Virus record (IMG/VR): IMGVR_UViG_3300008266_000750
Location: 1 to 31,158 of that record
From: a virus
Length of the DNA stretch: 31,158 nt
Reading direction: 5' to 3' (one strand)
Shown here: piece by piece, positions 20,162 to 27,205 of the stretch
Layout of the letters: each line of letters opens with the position of its first letter
How positions within the stretch are numbered: the first letter of the stretch is position 1
Notes under the pieces: generated by a model
Told to the model about the DNA's origin: nothing
Databases searched by the model: none
The model's input: only the letters and a program-made list of their open reading frames with translations
Program-made: the position numbers and the translations under genes

Positions 20162-22053
20162 CACCGTGGAGTACCATTGGATATTTGGTTTACAAGCGAA
20201 CCTATTCCCGCCGCATTGACGCGGCAGATGTAAACAGTCGCACTGAAGAATTCCCTGAAACTATTGAGCGTGTACTAGCCAGTGCTCGTGACCAACTGAA
20301 TGTTGGGTTCACACCTGAGGAAGAAAACCGTCTACGTGACTACTTTCTAAACCTCAAGGGCAGTGTTGCTGGGCGCTTCTGGTGGCAGATGGGTACTGAC
20401 ACGGTGAACACGCTGGGTCTATCATCCTTGCAAAACTGTGCCTTCACCACCGTGGACCACCCCATTCGTCCCTTCACATGGGCAATGGATATGCTCATGC
20501 TGGGTTCTGGTGTAGGCTATAACATCCAGAAGAAGAACGTAGACAAGCTACCACCTGTGAATGCTGGGTTCACTTGCCCCACTCGTGTCAACAGCCATGA
20601 TGCTGACTTCATCGTGCCTGATAGCCGCGAGGGATGGGTGAAGCTATTGGGCAAGACACTCAAGGCAGCATTCCTCGCAGAAGGCGCTAAAACCTTCACC
20701 TACAGCCCTATCCTCATCCGAGGCAAGGGAGCCCCCATCAAGGGCTTTGGAGGCGTTGCTAGCGGCCCTGAGGACCTTTGCTGGGGCATTAACGAGGTGT
20801 CTAAAATCCTGGAGAAACGTGCTGGCAAGAAGCTACGGCCCGTTGATGCTCTAGATGTTATGAACATCATTGGTGCTGTTGTGGTTGCTGGTAATGTCAG
20901 GCGCAGTGCTCAAATTGCTATTGGAGATGCAGACGATGTGGAATTCCTACTTGCTAAACGATGGGACTTGGGTAACATCCCCTCATGGAGAGCCATGTCC
21001 AACAACTCCGTGGTATGTGATGATATCAACGACCTTCACGAGTTCTTCTGGGATGGCTATGAAGGCAAGGGTGAACCATACGGCCTTATTAACCTTAAAC
21101 TCAGCCGAAAGGTCGGTCGTCTGGGAGAGACTCAATACCCTGACCCAAACATTAACGGGTATAACCCATGTGCTGAACAATCCTTGGCTGATTACGAAAC
21201 CTGCTGCCTAGCAGAGGTGTTCCTGCCCAATGTCACCAGCAAGGAAGAGTTCGTAGACGTTTGTAAGCTCCTCTATCGCATCAACAAGCACAGCCTTGCA
21301 TTGTCCTGCCACCATCCTGAGACACAGACCGTGGTGAACAAGAACATGCGTATGGGCATTGGTGTCACAGGTGTCATGCAGGCTTCAGAGGAACAACTCT
21401 CTTGGCTCAAGCCCACCTATGAGGCCCTACGGGAGTTTGATAAGGACTACAGTGAACAACATGGTTTCAACAAGTCCATCAAGCTCACCACGGTGAAGCC
21501 CTCTGGCACGTTGTCTCTGTTGCCCGGTGTCACTCCTGGTTGTCACCCCGGGTATTCCCAATATATGATACGGAGGGTACGAATTGCTGCTAACCACCCG
21601 CTTGTTGATGTGTGTCGCCAGCATGGCTATGACATTGAGTATCAGCGCAATTTCGATGGCTCAGAGGATCGGTCCACAATGGTTGTCAGTTTCCCTTTCT
21701 CCTACCCGGAGGGTACTAAACTGGCAAAGGAAATGTCTGCAATCAATCAACTGGAAACGGTGAAGTGGCTCCAAGAGACTTGGAGTGACAACAGCGTAAG
21801 CTGCACCGTCTACTACAAGAAGGAGGAACTACCAGACATTAAGAAATACCTGAAGAAGCACTACAAGAATGGGCACAAAAGTCTGTCATTTTTGCTGCAC
21901 AGCGAACATGGCTTCCAACAGGCCCCTCTTGAGGAAATCTCTAAAGAACGCTATGATGAAATGATGGCTCGTACCACCCTCATCACCTCCACAGATGAAG
22001 CCTCTATGGACTTTGGTGATGACTGTGCCACTGGTGCCTGTCCCGTTCGGTAA
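20158..22053 (+). CDS. Adenosylcobalamin-dependent (class II) ribonucleotide reductase
   Basis: 631 residues, monomeric ribonucleoside-triphosphate-reductase type. Active-site layout: Cys94 in LQNCAF and Cys349 in ETCCLAEVF as the redox pair, Cys338 and Glu340 in NPCAEQ as thiyl-radical Cys and catalytic Glu, and Cys623/Cys628 in CATGACPVR as the C-terminal shuttle pair. The 338-349 and 623-628 spacings equal those of the Lactobacillus leichmannii enzyme. It makes dNTPs from NTPs without oxygen and needs B12 from the host, linking the phage to a host that makes or imports cobalamin. Confidence 0.93.
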   Translation: MTPWSTIGYLVYKRTYSRRIDAADVNSRTEEFPETIERVLASARDQLNVGFTPEEENRLRDYFLNLKGSVAGRFWWQMGTDTVNTLGLSSLQNCAFTTVDHPIRPFTWAMDMLMLGSGVGYNIQKKNVDKLPPVNAGFTCPTRVNSHDADFIVPDSREGWVKLLGKTLKAAFLAEGAKTFTYSPILIRGKGAPIKGFGGVASGPEDLCWGINEVSKILEKRAGKKLRPVDALDVMNIIGAVVVAGNVRRSAQIAIGDADDVEFLLAKRWDLGNIPSWRAMSNNSVVCDDINDLHEFFWDGYEGKGEPYGLINLKLSRKVGRLGETQYPDPNINGYNPCAEQSLADYETCCLAEVFLPNVTSKEEFVDVCKLLYRINKHSLALSCHHPETQTVVNKNMRMGIGVTGVMQASEEQLSWLKPTYEALREFDKDYSEQHGFNKSIKLTTVKPSGTLSLLPGVTPGCHPGYSQYMIRRVRIAANHPLVDVCRQHGYDIEYQRNFDGSEDRSTMVVSFPFSYPEGTKLAKEMSAINQLETVKWLQETWSDNSVSCTVYYKKEELPDIKKYLKKHYKNGHKSLSFLLHSEHGFQQAPLEEISKERYDEMMARTTLITSTDEASMDFGDDCATGACPVR

Positions 22054-22111
22054 TGTTTTTACCAAATAGGGCAGGAAGTTAAAGAAATTTACCGTTCAGT
22101 AAAGGAAACAC

Positions 22112-22312
22112 ATGAAGGTACAAGAGATTAAGGAACACGAGGATGGTAGTGCCACTGTGCTCATCGAGGAGATGACACCAGAGGAGGTACAGGTTCTCAT
22201 TCAAGAGGGCTTCAAGGCCATGCTGATGCGCTACATTGCAGAGATGGAAGAGGACAACAAGAAGGCCGCTCTCTTCAAGCCTAAGAGTAGTTACTTTGAA
22301 TCCAATGAGTAA
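22112..22312 (+). CDS. Small acidic helical protein, unknown
   Basis: 66 residues, MKVQEIKEHEDGSATVLIEE and on, with AAAGGAAACAC just before the ATG after a 58-base gap behind the reductase. A beta hairpin (GSATVLIEEMT) is followed by a helix (EEVQVLIQEGFKAMLMRYI) and a tail ending SSYFESNE. Similar proteins occur beside DUF3310 genes in phages, with no assigned function. It overlaps the next start by 8 bases. Confidence 0.65.
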   Translation: MKVQEIKEHEDGSATVLIEEMTPEEVQVLIQEGFKAMLMRYIAEMEEDNKKAALFKPKSSYFESNE

Positions 22313-22661
22313 TCAAGTCGGAGGAGATCATTACGTAAGGTGTTCCATACAGCCGTGGGAAATCATCGAGCGTAATGAGCTTAACTTCTGGGAGGGGAAC
22401 ATAGTGAAATATGTTCTCCGTCATCGAATGAAGGATGGTAAACGTGACCTTGAGAAGGCAAGGCACTACCTGGAATATCTCATCAACCAATATGAAAGGA
22501 AAGAGCATGTACAAGCTAACACGAGTGAACGGAAGTTTCCCCAAGCGCCTGCGGAAGTTGTTCCCCAGCTACGAAGAGGCTCGACGGGAGATTCGGAAAT
22601 ATCTCCGTACAGTTTTCCGTGGAGTCCCACGCAGCACCCATGTGCCCCTAGTAGCTACTAA
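22305..22661 (+). CDS. DUF3310-type protein with an overprinted tail
   Basis: 118 residues from the ATG at 22305. The N-terminal 65 residues match the DUF3310 pattern: GGDHYVRCSIQPWEII, then FWEGNIVKYVLRH, then GKRDLEKARHYLEYL. The family is annotated as nucleotide-kinase-like in places, but function is unproven. After NQYERKEH the frame continues for about 50 low-complexity residues (rich in Pro, Ser and Arg) across the next gene before stopping. The tail is probably a by-product of a lost stop codon, as in the HNH gene at 19495. Confidence 0.8.
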   Translation: MSNQVGGDHYVRCSIQPWEIIERNELNFWEGNIVKYVLRHRMKDGKRDLEKARHYLEYLINQYERKEHVQANTSERKFPQAPAEVVPQLRRGSTGDSEISPYSFPWSPTQHPCAPSSY

Positions 22662-22692
22662 TGCCTACATTCGGCGTGTAGCAGAGCAATGA
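22507..22692 (+). CDS. Small basic protein, last rightward gene
   Basis: 61 residues from the ATG at 22507, with GAAAGGAAAG upstream. MYKLTRVNGSFPKRLRKLFP, then YEEARREIRKYLRTVFRG: a strongly basic helical protein, possibly nucleic-acid binding, ending YIRRVAEQ. It overlaps the DUF3310 frame by 155 bases. It is the final gene before the terminator at 22709. No family was recognised. Confidence 0.6.
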   Translation: MYKLTRVNGSFPKRLRKLFPSYEEARREIRKYLRTVFRGVPRSTHVPLVATNAYIRRVAEQ

Positions 22693-22708
22693 CTCTGATG
22701 TAACAAAA

Positions 22709-22728
22709 AAGGCCCCGAAAGGGGCCTT
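22709..22728. terminator. Bidirectional terminator between converging operons
   Basis: AAGGCCCC and GGGGCCTT form an 8-base stem closed by a GAAA loop. On the minus strand it is followed by a run of T, making a strong terminator for the leftward operon; on the plus strand AGTGTTTCT follows, weaker but usable. Confidence 0.9.
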
Positions 22729-22769
22729 AGTGTTTCTAAATGTCGTTAGTTATTTATAAGTGTTGCCGT

Positions 22770-22892
22770 TTAGGAACCAGCGGATGATGTGGGGTGCAGG
22801 GCGGGGAGGCCGGCGAGGGTGAAGAGGACGTAGGCGGCGCTGAAGATGGCACCGCCGACGACGATGTGGAGGGCTTTGTCGTGGGGGATCAT
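22770..22892 (-). pseudogene. Truncated copy of the DKALH membrane protein
   Basis: 40 residues, MIPHDKALHIVVGGAIFSAA and on, ending PTSSAGS. It matches the first 32 residues of the 83-residue protein at 3907-4158, with 54 identical bases, then runs into unrelated sequence and stops. Only the first membrane segment remains. The ATG overlaps the upstream stop as ATGA, so it may still be translated. It is the last gene of the leftward operon. It could be decay after duplication or a trimmed functional peptide. Confidence 0.7.
22828..22881. repeat. 54-base identical repeat, copy 2
   Basis: Identical and in the same orientation as 4097-4150. It lies within the truncated membrane-protein gene next to tailspike 2. 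Direct repeats 18.7 kb apart could recombine. Confidence 0.9.
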
Positions 22893-23005
22893 GTGCGGCT
22901 CGGATACACCGCAGACATGCGGATGGTGGTGAGGGCCGCGGCGTAGACCACCAGCGCCACGGCCGCGCCAGACAGCAGGTGCAGAGCCTTGTCGTGAGCA
23001 ATCAC
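22889..23005 (-). CDS. Second DKALH-type membrane micro-protein
   Basis: 38 residues from a GTG, VIAHDKALHLLSGAAVALVV and on, ending AVYPSRT. The HDKALH...SGAA pattern shows it is a diverged relative of its downstream neighbour and of the 3907 gene, shortened to one membrane segment. GTG overlaps the upstream stop (GTGA) and its own stop overlaps the next ATG (ATGA). Three related genes in the window suggest repeated copying. Confidence 0.6.
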   Translation of the reverse strand: MIAHDKALHLLSGAAVALVVYAAALTTIRMSAVYPSRT

Positions 23006-23118
23006 GAATACGCCTCTATCGCCTCGCGCGGGGCGTTGGAAAACCACAAGATGCGGCCGGCGCCGTACTCAATGCCAATGGCCACACCTTGCCAATAGAT
23101 CAGGTTTTCGTTTTCCAC
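23002..23118 (-). CDS. 38-residue micro-protein at the head of the cassette
   Basis: VENENLIYWQGVAIGIEYGA and on, ending EAIEAYS. It starts with a GTG at 23118, six bases after AAAGGAG, the best ribosome-binding site in the cassette. The stop overlaps the next GTG. The middle is hydrophobic and aromatic (GRILWFSNAP). No family was recognised. It follows tailspike 2 after 15 bases. Confidence 0.6.
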   Translation of the reverse strand: MENENLIYWQGVAIGIEYGAGRILWFSNAPREAIEAYS

Positions 23119-23133
23119 AGTTGACTCCTTTGA

Positions 23134-24747
23134 TTAGCCAGACAATTCAATGTACCCACGGTGCCGCGTTGCAGTTGCACCAGCGGATGTCACCAGCTTG
23201 ATCGTCAAAACGTCACCATCGGATACGGTGATGGCTCCATACGAGATGACTTCAAAAGACGCGGCCCCGCTAATCGTGCCAGTAAGAGCTGTGTCCGCAG
23301 TGTTTTTGCGCAGCGTATAGGTGTAGGTTTGACCAGCGCCTGGAGCGTTTTCCACTTGCAAGCGGATTCTGCTGACAACCCCGGAAATTGGCACCGAGAA
23401 GAACGTATCAGCTTCAACGGACTGCTGCGCATTGCGGCCAATGTAGGTGGTCGTTGCCGCAGCCACCGTGCCGTTGGTCATCAGCGGGAAGTTACTGCTG
23501 TTGGTTGGGTTGTAGCCAACTTGACGCGGCAAATTTGCAGTCATCAAAGGCAGCACTGCGGAGTTGTTGGCTATACCGCTCTTGCCTGTGCCTGGGTTGC
23601 TGACATCGCACCCTGTAATTTGAATACGCCCAGCAAACGTCACCGCAATGTTGACGCCATCGGCCTGTTCGTGAGTCAGGCCAGACGCAAAGTTGCCAAT
23701 GCGGCAGGATGCCAACGCGACAGAAGAGCCGCCGGTAATGCTGACGCCGTGATAGGTGTTGGTCGTGAGCTTGGAGTTCTTGGCGATTTGCGTGTTGACA
23801 AAGCTGATGTTGGAGCCGCCCTCAATCAACACGCCGTGCTTGCCGTTCTCGCGGATGCGCCCGCCGCTCCAGTTGATGCCATCCACGCCGGATCGAATAC
23901 GCACACCGTGGCCGTTGGTTTGATATCCGGCCCAGCACTCCACAAATTCACACGCCGTGATGTTGGCCGAGGTGCCATCAATGTCCCACCCATCAGTGAC
24001 GCTGGTGTCCGCGAGCACTTGATTCATAAACAGGTACGCAACAACGTCGGACCCGGTAGGCTGGACTTGCACCGCCGTGTTGAATGTTGTGACATCAATG
24101 GTGTCGAAAAAGTCGCCACCGCTTTGTTTGACTGCTATACCAACAGACGATGTGTTTGTGCCGGTAAAACCAAAATTGCTGATTTTTCCTTTGGAGAAAA
24201 ACATTCCCGCGCTTGGCGTGCCACCAGACGGTGTGTCACAGATCACGCCATAGTTTTGTGCGTACAGAACTTGGAAATCTTGGAACTTGGCGTAGAACGA
24301 TTCCGCAACCCTGATGCCGGTGGCAAAAGCCTGCACATCAATCCGAGTGCATGAGAAGCCGCCGTTGGCTTTGCGCAGCCGAATGCCGTTGCCGGTTGAT
24401 CCTGTGTTGGTGTTGAACAAAGAGCCAGCGTGGATGGACAAATCTTGAACACCGCCACCTACCAAATAACTGCTGTGATTGAAATAAATTCCGTCTGCCG
24501 TTGCAGAAGTTTGCAAAATGAAAGTCTTGGCAGCGCCATCACCAACAAACAAAACTGCGCTTGTGGTTACAGATAATGCTGCCGTGATTTTGTAGGTCCC
24601 TGCCGGCAAATAAATTTTTGCCGCCCCGCTGTTTATTGCAGCTTGAATAGCGGCGGTATCATCCGCAACCCCATCCCCCACCGCGCCAAAGTCCTTGACG
24701 CTCACCACATCATTCAACTTAACCTTATTCTTAAGTGCCTTACTCAC
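23134..24747 (-). CDS. Tailspike 2, right-handed beta-helix without the podovirus anchor
   Basis: 537 residues from a GTG at 24747, with GGGAG upstream and GTGA overlap with the previous stop. It begins almost at once with the pectate-lyase-type entry LNDVVSVKDFGAVGDGVADD, near-identical to that of tailspike 1, then a parallel beta-helix (repeats such as GVRIRSGVDGINWSGG and GVLIEGGSNISFV) and a C-terminal beta domain with TYTYTLRKNTADT. With no head-binding anchor it probably docks on another tail protein. GC-rich compared with the genes upstream. It likely recognises or degrades a surface polysaccharide. Confidence 0.88.
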   Translation of the reverse strand: MSKALKNKVKLNDVVSVKDFGAVGDGVADDTAAIQAAINSGAAKIYLPAGTYKITAALSVTTSAVLFVGDGAAKTFILQTSATADGIYFNHSSYLVGGGVQDLSIHAGSLFNTNTGSTGNGIRLRKANGGFSCTRIDVQAFATGIRVAESFYAKFQDFQVLYAQNYGVICDTPSGGTPSAGMFFSKGKISNFGFTGTNTSSVGIAVKQSGGDFFDTIDVTTFNTAVQVQPTGSDVVAYLFMNQVLADTSVTDGWDIDGTSANITACEFVECWAGYQTNGHGVRIRSGVDGINWSGGRIRENGKHGVLIEGGSNISFVNTQIAKNSKLTTNTYHGVSITGGSSVALASCRIGNFASGLTHEQADGVNIAVTFAGRIQITGCDVSNPGTGKSGIANNSAVLPLMTANLPRQVGYNPTNSSNFPLMTNGTVAAATTTYIGRNAQQSVEADTFFSVPISGVVSRIRLQVENAPGAGQTYTYTLRKNTADTALTGTISGAASFEVISYGAITVSDGDVLTIKLVTSAGATATRHRGYIELSG

Positions 24748-24869
24748 TTCTTATCTCCCTTCTTCTTTGCCTTCTTTTGTTTCATTTCAACAGCGTAATA
24801 GACACGTTCACCTTTTTCTTTCCCGTAACGCTTCTTCATTTCTTTCATCATTGGTTTGTTCACTGGCAT
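24744..24869 (-). CDS. Small Lys-rich protein
   Basis: 41 residues, MPVNKPMMKEMKKRYGKEKG and on, with AAAGGAG six bases before the ATG at 24869. The core GERVYYAVEMKQKKAKKK resembles short basic proteins found in late operons of podoviruses, annotated as hypothetical. It may bind nucleic acid or sit in the virion; no function is known. The stop overlaps the tailspike 2 start. Confidence 0.7.
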   Translation of the reverse strand: MPVNKPMMKEMKKRYGKEKGERVYYAVEMKQKKAKKKGDKK

Positions 24870-24880
24870 GTCATTCTCCT

Positions 24881-25282
24881 TTAACGAGTTACACCTTGTT
24901 TCTTCTCATAAGTACGTAGAGTTCCTAACCCAAGCATACCTCCTAAAATATAGAGGAGTATTTCAGTGTCCACTTGTGGTGGTTGGGGCCATCCGTTAAT
25001 AGAGGCCAGCCAAGCAAGTACATAGTGCCCAATGGCTGCATAGGCCAACCCAATGCCTCCAATCCACCCACTAAAGGGCCTCCACCCAGCGACAAACAAA
25101 GATGGATGTGAAGCCTCTTTGAGGTTTATTTCCATTTGACCTACAACCTTCTGCAAGTCACCCGCCTGAGCCATCTTGAACAACTCTATTTCAGCTTCAG
25201 CCTTTTTCTGGGGATCAGGCATCCACCTGTCTAATAGAGTCTTGCCAAAGTCCATTAAGGGGCCAAATAGTAGAGGATTCAT
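24881..25282 (-). CDS. Holin of the 3-TM gene-transfer-agent type
   Basis: 133 residues. A helical N-terminal half (MPDPQKKAEAEIELFKMAQ) leads to the family hallmark GWRPFSGWIGGIGLAYA at about 66-82, then further hydrophobic segments to about 95 and at about 106-123, and a basic tail YEKKQGVTR. This matches the 'holin of 3TMs' family, which permeabilises the inner membrane to release endolysin. The M15 endolysin lies upstream in the same operon. ATG follows the previous stop by one base. Confidence 0.85.
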   Translation of the reverse strand: MNPLLFGPLMDFGKTLLDRWMPDPQKKAEAEIELFKMAQAGDLQKVVGQMEINLKEASHPSLFVAGWRPFSGWIGGIGLAYAAIGHYVLAWLASINGWPQPPQVDTEILLYILGGMLGLGTLRTYEKKQGVTR

Positions 25283-25283
25283 G

Positions 25284-25520
25284 TTAGCACTTCCATTTCT
25301 TTAGGGCTAGGGCTTTACGGGTAGGACGCCCCTTCTCATCCTTCATTGGACCCTTGACACCAGACATACGGGCACAGAAGCTCCTCTTACGAGGACCACC
25401 CTCGGGCTGTGGAGGCTTAAGGTTACTCCCTGTCTTACTGTTGTAATAGGCCCTACCCTTGGCAGACAAGCCACCCTCGGGGTTCTTATGCTCCTTACGG
25501 AGACTTACACCTTTAGCCAT
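25284..25520 (-). CDS. DUF6321-type small basic phage protein
   Basis: 78 residues, with AAGGAG before the ATG. KNPEGGLSAKGRAYYNSKTG, then SNLKPPQPEGG and RKRSFCARMSGVKGP, is the pattern of a family very common in late operons of marine and freshwater phages (DUF6321). It is strongly basic. Function unknown; a virion or DNA-condensing role is a guess. Confidence 0.8.
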   Translation of the reverse strand: MAKGVSLRKEHKNPEGGLSAKGRAYYNSKTGSNLKPPQPEGGPRKRSFCARMSGVKGPMKDEKGRPTRKALALKKWKC

Positions 25521-25528
25521 AAAACTCC

Positions 25529-26452
25529 TTAAAGAGTAATTGCAGTTTTAGAGGATAGGGGTTTAATTAGAGCCCCTGTGTTTATGTCAATCTTCAACCC
25601 GAGGTCCACATAGGTTCCAATGTAGTCATTCCCGTTAGGCCCATAAGGTGTACCCAGTTTCACCAGTTCTGGTGGTGGATAACGTGGGTAGAGGAGACTT
25701 GCATCAAAGCCCGTTAGAGAGTAGGCACCAGAAGCAGCAAAGAGGGAACGTGCCCTTACAAGGGTTGCATCAACCCCAGTGAGGCTATAGCTCCCTGCTG
25801 CGGCATTAATGGCCTTCCCTTGTGACAAGGTTGCAGCAGCACCTGTGAGCACATAGGAGCCACTCTCGGCATTGATGAATCTGGCACTACCACTGTATTC
25901 CAGTGTGGCATCAACGCCTGTGAGGCTGTATGAACCCGCTGCTGCGTTAACAGCCCGCCCAACAGACAACGTTGCCGCTGCACCCGTGAGGCTATAACTG
26001 CCAGCCTCTGCGTTGACATTAGAGGCCCGTAGGAGCGTTGCAGGAGAGCCGGTAAGGGTGTAGGACCCACTCTCTGCGTTAACGGCTCTAAGGGCCTCTA
26101 AAGTGGCTGCAAAGCCCGTTAGGGTGAACGTCCCTGTCTCTGCATTGATGGTGTACGCTGTGACACCAGCAGCAGGAACCTCCATCTCTGCCCATGAGAC
26201 ATACCAGTTCTTCGCGTAAGTGAGAGTGGCATCAGCACCTGTGAGGGTGAAGGAGCCAGCAGCAGCGTTTACAGAGCGAGAGGCCGTTAGGGTGTTGTCT
26301 ACACCTGAGAGGCTGTAGGAACCAGGAGATGCCTCTAGGGCACGAAGGGCAACAAGTGTGGCAGCACTACCCGTTAGGTTGTAGGACCCCGGGGAAGCAT
26401 CTATCTCATAGGCAGTGGCCCCACCACCTTTGAATAATAGGAGTAAAGACAC
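25529..26452 (-). CDS. Tail protein built of ten 22-residue repeats
   Basis: 307 residues from a GTG with AAGGAGT before it. After MSLLLLFKGGGATAYEI come ten repeats of about 22 residues, core AxxGSYxLTGxxATL, between residues about 20 and 250. A spacer with YVSWAEMEVPAAG interrupts between repeats 3 and 4, and a non-repeat C-terminus has GTPYGPNGNDYIGTYVD. The alternating Gly-Ser-Tyr/Leu-Thr-Gly suggests stacked beta strands, as in elongated phage appendage proteins. Repeat number could vary by slippage. No family assigned. Confidence 0.8.
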   Translation of the reverse strand: MSLLLLFKGGGATAYEIDASPGSYNLTGSAATLVALRALEASPGSYSLSGVDNTLTASRSVNAAAGSFTLTGADATLTYAKNWYVSWAEMEVPAAGVTAYTINAETGTFTLTGFAATLEALRAVNAESGSYTLTGSPATLLRASNVNAEAGSYSLTGAAATLSVGRAVNAAAGSYSLTGVDATLEYSGSARFINAESGSYVLTGAAATLSQGKAINAAAGSYSLTGVDATLVRARSLFAASGAYSLTGFDASLLYPRYPPPELVKLGTPYGPNGNDYIGTYVDLGLKIDINTGALIKPLSSKTAITL

Positions 26453-26463
26453 TCCTTACTCCT

Positions 26464-26610
26464 TTAGCGTGTCCACTTAATACGCCAAGGGTGTTCCGGG
26501 TCGTAATTGTCGTTTACAACAGAGAGTTCCTCTTGTGGTTCTTGACGAAGTGCCTTGGCATCTTCAGCCTCTTGTTGAGTTGCATAGGCACCCAAATACA
26601 CATCATCCAT
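26464..26610 (-). CDS. 48-residue acidic protein
   Basis: MDDVYLGAYATQQEAEDAKA and on, ending YDPEHPWRIKWTR. GGAGG lies about eight bases upstream of the ATG at 26610, and the start overlaps the upstream gene by 8 bases. A helical acidic first half is followed by an aromatic end. Not recognised as a family; the ribosome-binding site and tight packing support it. Confidence 0.65.
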   Translation of the reverse strand: MDDVYLGAYATQQEAEDAKALRQEPQEELSVVNDNYDPEHPWRIKWTR

Positions 26611-27205
26611 AAATACCTCCTCCAATTATTTCGTTAGCGCCTACTTCAATTATTTCATCAGTGACAAAATTTTCTGTGAATGTCACATAACTATCTCCAG
26701 ACACAGCAGCACCAACACCATCATGGTAGGTGTTAAACGTACCAGCAGCCATAGTGCCCACGTTAATCACCGAAAGAGTCACCTTAATTCTATCCCCTAC
26801 AGAGAATGCCGTGGACGTTGGGGTACGTGTACCTGTACGCACGGCTTCTGCTGTGCCTGCTTCAGCGCCAATCACTGCTCGTGCAGACACTGTAGATTGA
26901 ACAGTTCCAGCATTGTTGGTACGTTCAATGAGTAGAGCTACACCAGCATTCACCGTATTGGCACTTTCTCTACACCGAATATTCAGGGTGATAGTGCCAC
27001 TAATAGTCACCGCTTGTGTTACAGGCTCACTAAACCAGGAAAGTGCCTGACCACCCGCAGTCGCTGTAATTTGAATGTTCGTACCACTAGCAACCGTATT
27101 GGTAGTTGTAGTGACTGCTGTGCGTCCTCTACGGGCCAACATAGCCTTTTGACCAGCACCCGCAAGAGTAGATGCTAGGTCACGTAGAAATAACGTAGTA
27201 GCCAT
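26603..27205 (-). CDS. Virion/tail protein, beta-sandwich-like
   Basis: 200 residues. MATTLFLRDLASTLAG at the N-terminus, then Thr/Val/Ala-rich beta strands (AVTTTTNTVASGTNIQITA, then SGTITLNIRCRES, then RIKVTLSVINVGTM) and an end EIIEVGANEIIGGGIYG. Such all-beta proteins are found in strings of minor structural genes of podoviruses. The start overlaps the previous stop as TAATG. Exact place in the particle unknown. Confidence 0.7.
   Translation of the reverse strand: MATTLFLRDLASTLAGAGQKAMLARRGRTAVTTTTNTVASGTNIQITATAGGQALSWFSEPVTQAVTISGTITLNIRCRESANTVNAGVALLIERTNNAGTVQSTVSARAVIGAEAGTAEAVRTGTRTPTSTAFSVGDRIKVTLSVINVGTMAAGTFNTYHDGVGAAVSGDSYVTFTENFVTDEIIEVGANEIIGGGIYG

Noticed and set aside
23161-24354. 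Open rightward frame of 397 codons
   Set aside because: It lies wholly antisense to tailspike 2 in GC-rich sequence, has no ribosome-binding site, and its translation is Arg/His/Cys-rich with no domain.
25529-26452. CRISPR-like or satellite DNA repeats
   Set aside because: The periodicity is that of protein repeats in one open frame; spacers are not unique and there are no cas genes.
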